NCBI GenBank assembly: GCA_003645495.1
Contig: QNFK01000043.1
Coordinates: 1 to 9,183, forward strand
Length of the DNA stretch: 9,183 nucleotides
Source of the DNA: Gammaproteobacteria bacterium
Lineage (GTDB): Bacteria; Pseudomonadota; Gammaproteobacteria; Steroidobacterales; Woeseiaceae
Reading direction: 5' to 3'
Made by a program: the position numbers and the translations under genes
Part shown: positions 6,877 through 9,183 of the stretch, piece by piece
Layout of the letters: every line of letters starts with the position of its first letter
Position numbering within the stretch: the stretch's first letter is position 1
Notes under the pieces: generated by a model
Told to the model about the DNA's origin: nothing
The model's input: the letters and a program-made list of their open reading frames with translations, nothing else
Databases searched by the model: none

Positions 6877-8217
6877 ATGAATAAACTTTTGATTACCAAC
6901 GCGCGCTTAGTCAATGAAGGCGAAATTCGGGACGCGGATGTGCTGGTTCATGGTGAGCGCATCGAAAAAATTGCAGCGGGCATTACTGCTGAAGACTCGT
7001 GCCAGGTGCTGGATGCACAGGGAAAATTTCTGTTGCCCGGTATGATTGATGACCAGGTACATTTTCGTGAGCCGGGCCTGACTAATAAAGGTGACATGGC
7101 GACGGAATCTGCGGCGGCCGTTGCGGGTGGCATTACCAGTTTCATGGACATGCCCAATGTCAATCCGCAGACAACCAACCGGGAGGCACTGGCAGACAAA
7201 TACGTTATGGCCGAAGGGCGCTGCAGCGCGAATTACGCTTTCTATCTCGGCGCCACCAATCGCAACATAGAAGAGATCAAGGCGTTACAGGTCAACGAGT
7301 CCTGTGGCATCAAGGCGTTCATGGGCGCCTCGACCGGTGACATGCTGGTTGATAACCAGGAATCGCTTGAGCTTCTGTTCGAGCATGCGCCAGTCATCGT
7401 GCTTACGCATTGTGAGCATTCGCCAACAATTCGTGACAACGAGGCCCGCGCAAAAACAGATTTTGGCGAAAACGTACCGATGACGGAGCATCCGAACATT
7501 CGCTCCGCGAATGCCTGCCTGCTGTCGTCCAGCCAGGCCGTTGACCTGGCACGCCGCCATGATGCGCTGTTGCACGTGTTACACCTGACAACAGCTGTTG
7601 AGATGGGTCTTTTCTCAAAAGCGCATCGCAGTGAGAAGCGAATCACTGCCGAGGTTTGTGTGCATCACCTGTGGTTCGACGACAGCCGCTACGAGGAGCT
7701 TGGTACACGCATAAAATGTAATCCGGCGATCAAGCGTCCAGAGGATCGTCTGGCATTGCTTAAGGCAGTTAACGAAGGCCGCATCGATATTATTGCGACT
7801 GACCATGCGCCGCACACGATCAGTGAAAAGGGCAAGAGTTATTTCAAGGCTCCGGCTGGATTGCCGTTGGTGCAACACGTAATGCAATGCCTGTTTGATC
7901 TTGCGAAGGACGAAAAGCTCAGCTACGAGAATATTGTCGACAAGACCAGCCACGCGGTCGCCGACATATTTGGTGTCGTCGATCGCGGCTATGTTCGGGA
8001 GGGCTATTTCGCCGACCTTGTCATCATGGACCCGGACAAGCCGTATACGGTCAGTTCGGCCAACCTGCTGGCCAAGTGTCACTGGTCGCCTTTTGAGAGG
8101 CACACTTTTAGTTCGAGTGTCGACACGACTATTGTCAACGGCACGATCGTTTATCAGGATGGCGCATTGACCGGGGATATTGCCGGCCAGCGAATTGCAT
8201 TTAGTCGCGCGCGTTGA
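6877..8217 (+). CDS. pyrC: Dihydroorotase, amidohydrolase superfamily (QxH variant)
   Basis: A 446-residue cytoplasmic amidohydrolase of the long dihydroorotase type, which cyclises N-carbamoyl-L-aspartate to dihydroorotate in pyrimidine synthesis. Signatures: VHFREPG (61-67), DMPN (91-94), GIKAFMG with the probable carbamylated lysine K146, metal ligands H178 (THCEH) and H236 (HVLHLTT), and catalytic D309 in ATDHAPH. The substrate-binding FREPG and the MPN motif favour dihydroorotase over hydantoinase or allantoinase. The usual metal motif DxHxH reads D58-D-Q60-V-H62, so the first histidine is Gln; I recall the same IDDQVHFREPG string in other bacterial dihydroorotases, so it is probably a subfamily trait. 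The C-terminus has the small beta-sandwich segment (GYFADLVIMD, 376-385). It follows pip closely; the Shine-Dalgarno is weak. No other pyr gene is in the window. Confidence 0.88.
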   Translation: MNKLLITNARLVNEGEIRDADVLVHGERIEKIAAGITAEDSCQVLDAQGKFLLPGMIDDQVHFREPGLTNKGDMATESAAAVAGGITSFMDMPNVNPQTTNREALADKYVMAEGRCSANYAFYLGATNRNIEEIKALQVNESCGIKAFMGASTGDMLVDNQESLELLFEHAPVIVLTHCEHSPTIRDNEARAKTDFGENVPMTEHPNIRSANACLLSSSQAVDLARRHDALLHVLHLTTAVEMGLFSKAHRSEKRITAEVCVHHLWFDDSRYEELGTRIKCNPAIKRPEDRLALLKAVNEGRIDIIATDHAPHTISEKGKSYFKAPAGLPLVQHVMQCLFDLAKDEKLSYENIVDKTSHAVADIFGVVDRGYVREGYFADLVIMDPDKPYTVSSANLLAKCHWSPFERHTFSSSVDTTIVNGTIVYQDGALTGDIAGQRIAFSRAR

Positions 8218-8235
8218 TCGGGCAAGCAGAGTGTC

Positions 8236-8367
8236 ATGATGTTGTGCAGCAAGGAAAAAACGGTTTACTTTCCGAGTGATCCCGCTATCCTAGCGAAAAT
8301 TATCGGCGGTAATTTCCAGATCATGGGAGATTCCTGTTCTGGATGTAACAAGAATGAAGCCAACTGA
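8236..8367 (+). CDS. Candidate small ORF with a CxxC motif (doubtful)
   Basis: An open frame of 43 codons starts ATG-ATG and ends in TGA 14 bp inside the next gene. The peptide starts MMLCSKEK and ends with SCSGCNKNEAN, giving four cysteines including a CSGC motif. It fills nearly the whole gap between the dihydroorotase and the oxidoreductase genes, and the 14-bp overlap would allow translational coupling. Against it: no clear Shine-Dalgarno, a good sigma-70-like promoter lies inside it, and an open frame this short is expected by chance. I do not recognise the sequence. Confidence 0.2.
   Translation: MMLCSKEKTVYFPSDPAILAKIIGGNFQIMGDSCSGCNKNEAN
8264..8291 (+). promoter_or_regulatory. Candidate sigma-70 promoter of the oxidoreductase gene
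   Basis: TTTACT (8264-8269) and TATCCT (8286-8291) each match four of six consensus bases with a 16-bp spacer. Transcription would start near 8298, giving a leader of about 55 nt. It is the best-spaced promoter in the window and suggests the oxidoreductase has its own transcript rather than depending on the pip-dihydroorotase one. Confidence 0.45.
8297..8315. promoter_or_regulatory. Short palindrome at the predicted transcription start
   Basis: AAATTA (8297-8302) and TAATTT (8310-8315) are exact inverted repeats around TCGGCGG. In RNA the stem extends to 8 bp with a G-U pair. It sits right at the predicted start of the oxidoreductase transcript, so it could be a repressor site or a 5'-end hairpin. 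I recognise no specific regulator consensus. Confidence 0.3.
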
Positions 8368-9183
8368 TACTTCTAATCCGGATTACTTTCACAAAGTCGT
8401 CGACTGCCAGTGGGCCTGTCCCGCACATACCGACGTTCCCGGCTATATCCGACTCCTCGCACAAGGCCAGTTTTCAGAAGCCTACCTGCTGAACCGTCAA
8501 ACGAATATCTTTCCCGGCATTCTCGGTCGCGTATGCGATCGTCCGTGTGAGCCGGCTTGTCGACGCGGACGTGTCGAGGAAAAGCCGGTGGCAATCTGCC
8601 GCCTCAAGCGTGTTGCGGCCGATCATCGCGACGATATAAGCGCCTCATTGCCGAAGGCTCCGGCAGAGACAAATGGCAAGAAAGTTGCACTTATCGGCGC
8701 AGGTTGCGCATCACTTGCAGTCGCCAATGATCTGTTGCCGCTCGGCTATGAAGTCACCATTTTTGAGGCGCTGGAGATTGCGGGCGGGTTGATGCGCACC
8801 AATATTCCGCAGTTTCGCCTGCCACCGAAGGTTCTGAACGAGGAAATCGGCTACATCGTCGATATGGGTGCCGACCTTAAGCTGAATCACCGCATCGAGA
8901 GCATGAAAGATTTTCTGCATAGCGGTGGTTTTGATGCGGTATTTGTTGGCACCGGCGCGCCGCGTGGCAAGGAGCTGAAACTTCCCGGCCGGTACGATAC
9001 GGAGAACATCCATATTGGAATCGATTGGCTGGAGTCAGTGGCTTTTGAGCACCAGAAATCGATCGGCGAAAGCGTTTTGATTATTGGTGTTGGCAACACG
9101 GCGATGGACTGTTGCCGTACATCTTTGCGATTGGGTGCAAAGAACGTGAAGGTCATGGCACGCAAGCCGCGTGCATTCTTCAA
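8354..9183 (+). CDS. GltD-like FAD/NAD(P)-dependent Fe-S oxidoreductase, 3'-truncated by window edge
   Basis: The first 276 residues of a flavoprotein related to the glutamate synthase small subunit (GltD) and to the N-terminal half of dihydropyrimidine dehydrogenase; the frame is open at the right edge. The N-terminal iron-sulfur domain holds C18 and C22 (DCQWACPAH), then C61, C65 and C69 (CDRPCEPACRRG), and C82 (AICRLKR). The FAD-binding Rossmann strand is VALIGAGCAS (111-120), where family members usually read GAGPAS or GxGxxG. AGGLMRTNIPQFRLP (143-157) is the typical GltD-family segment, and VLIIGVGNTAMDCCRTS (241-257) starts the NAD(P)H-binding domain. Members of this group pass electrons between NAD(P)H and a partner subunit; the partner is not visible. 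ATG 8354 is preferred by protein start, but a better ribosome site (GGGAGA, 8325-8330) lies 8 nt before an in-frame CTG at 8339. It is probably not GltD itself, as gltB is not upstream. Confidence 0.85.
   Translation, partial: MKPTDTSNPDYFHKVVDCQWACPAHTDVPGYIRLLAQGQFSEAYLLNRQTNIFPGILGRVCDRPCEPACRRGRVEEKPVAICRLKRVAADHRDDISASLPKAPAETNGKKVALIGAGCASLAVANDLLPLGYEVTIFEALEIAGGLMRTNIPQFRLPPKVLNEEIGYIVDMGADLKLNHRIESMKDFLHSGGFDAVFVGTGAPRGKELKLPGRYDTENIHIGIDWLESVAFEHQKSIGESVLIIGVGNTAMDCCRTSLRLGAKNVKVMARKPRAFF

Overview
The window looks like ordinary chromosome from a gammaproteobacterium, probably an environmental or marine heterotroph. The clues are a full-length IlvA with two C-terminal ACT-like domains, a periplasmic two-domain M16 peptidase, proteobacterial-type proline iminopeptidase, and a GltD-like oxidoreductase of a kind I associate with gammaproteobacteria. 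GC content is moderate and codon use looks even throughout. No prophage, transposase gene, CRISPR array, rRNA or tRNA is visible. The lineage call is an inference from protein character, not from a marker gene.

Layout. 1-365 has no convincing gene; it holds a hairpin that may terminate a gene left of the window, then an AT-rich stretch upstream of the first gene. 366-1136 (+) is a class II aldolase/adducin-type protein. It converges on ilvA (1343-2860, -). Between them lies a striking 164-bp palindromic element (1168-1331) with perfect 37-bp arms, built like two REP-type repeats facing each other and also shaped like a two-way terminator. 2861-3051 is the ilvA leader/promoter zone with several hairpins, one of which is a textbook terminator pointing the 'wrong' way. 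3052-5787 (-) is an exported M16 zinc peptidase. It is divergent from pip (5905-6861, +), which is followed after 15 bp by a dihydroorotase (6877-8217, +). After a 136-bp gap containing a plausible promoter, an FAD/NAD(P)-dependent iron-sulfur oxidoreductase (8354 onward, +) runs off the right edge.

Function. The genes are mostly housekeeping metabolism: isoleucine synthesis (threonine to 2-oxobutanoate), periplasmic peptide breakdown, release of N-terminal proline, pyrimidine synthesis, and an electron-transfer flavoprotein. pip and the dihydroorotase are probably co-transcribed; the others look like separate transcription units. I see no defence island or new multi-gene system. The parts most worth a second look are the palindromic repeat, the dihydroorotase whose metal-binding HxH motif reads QxH, the antisense-oriented terminator ahead of ilvA, and the unclear translation start of the last gene.
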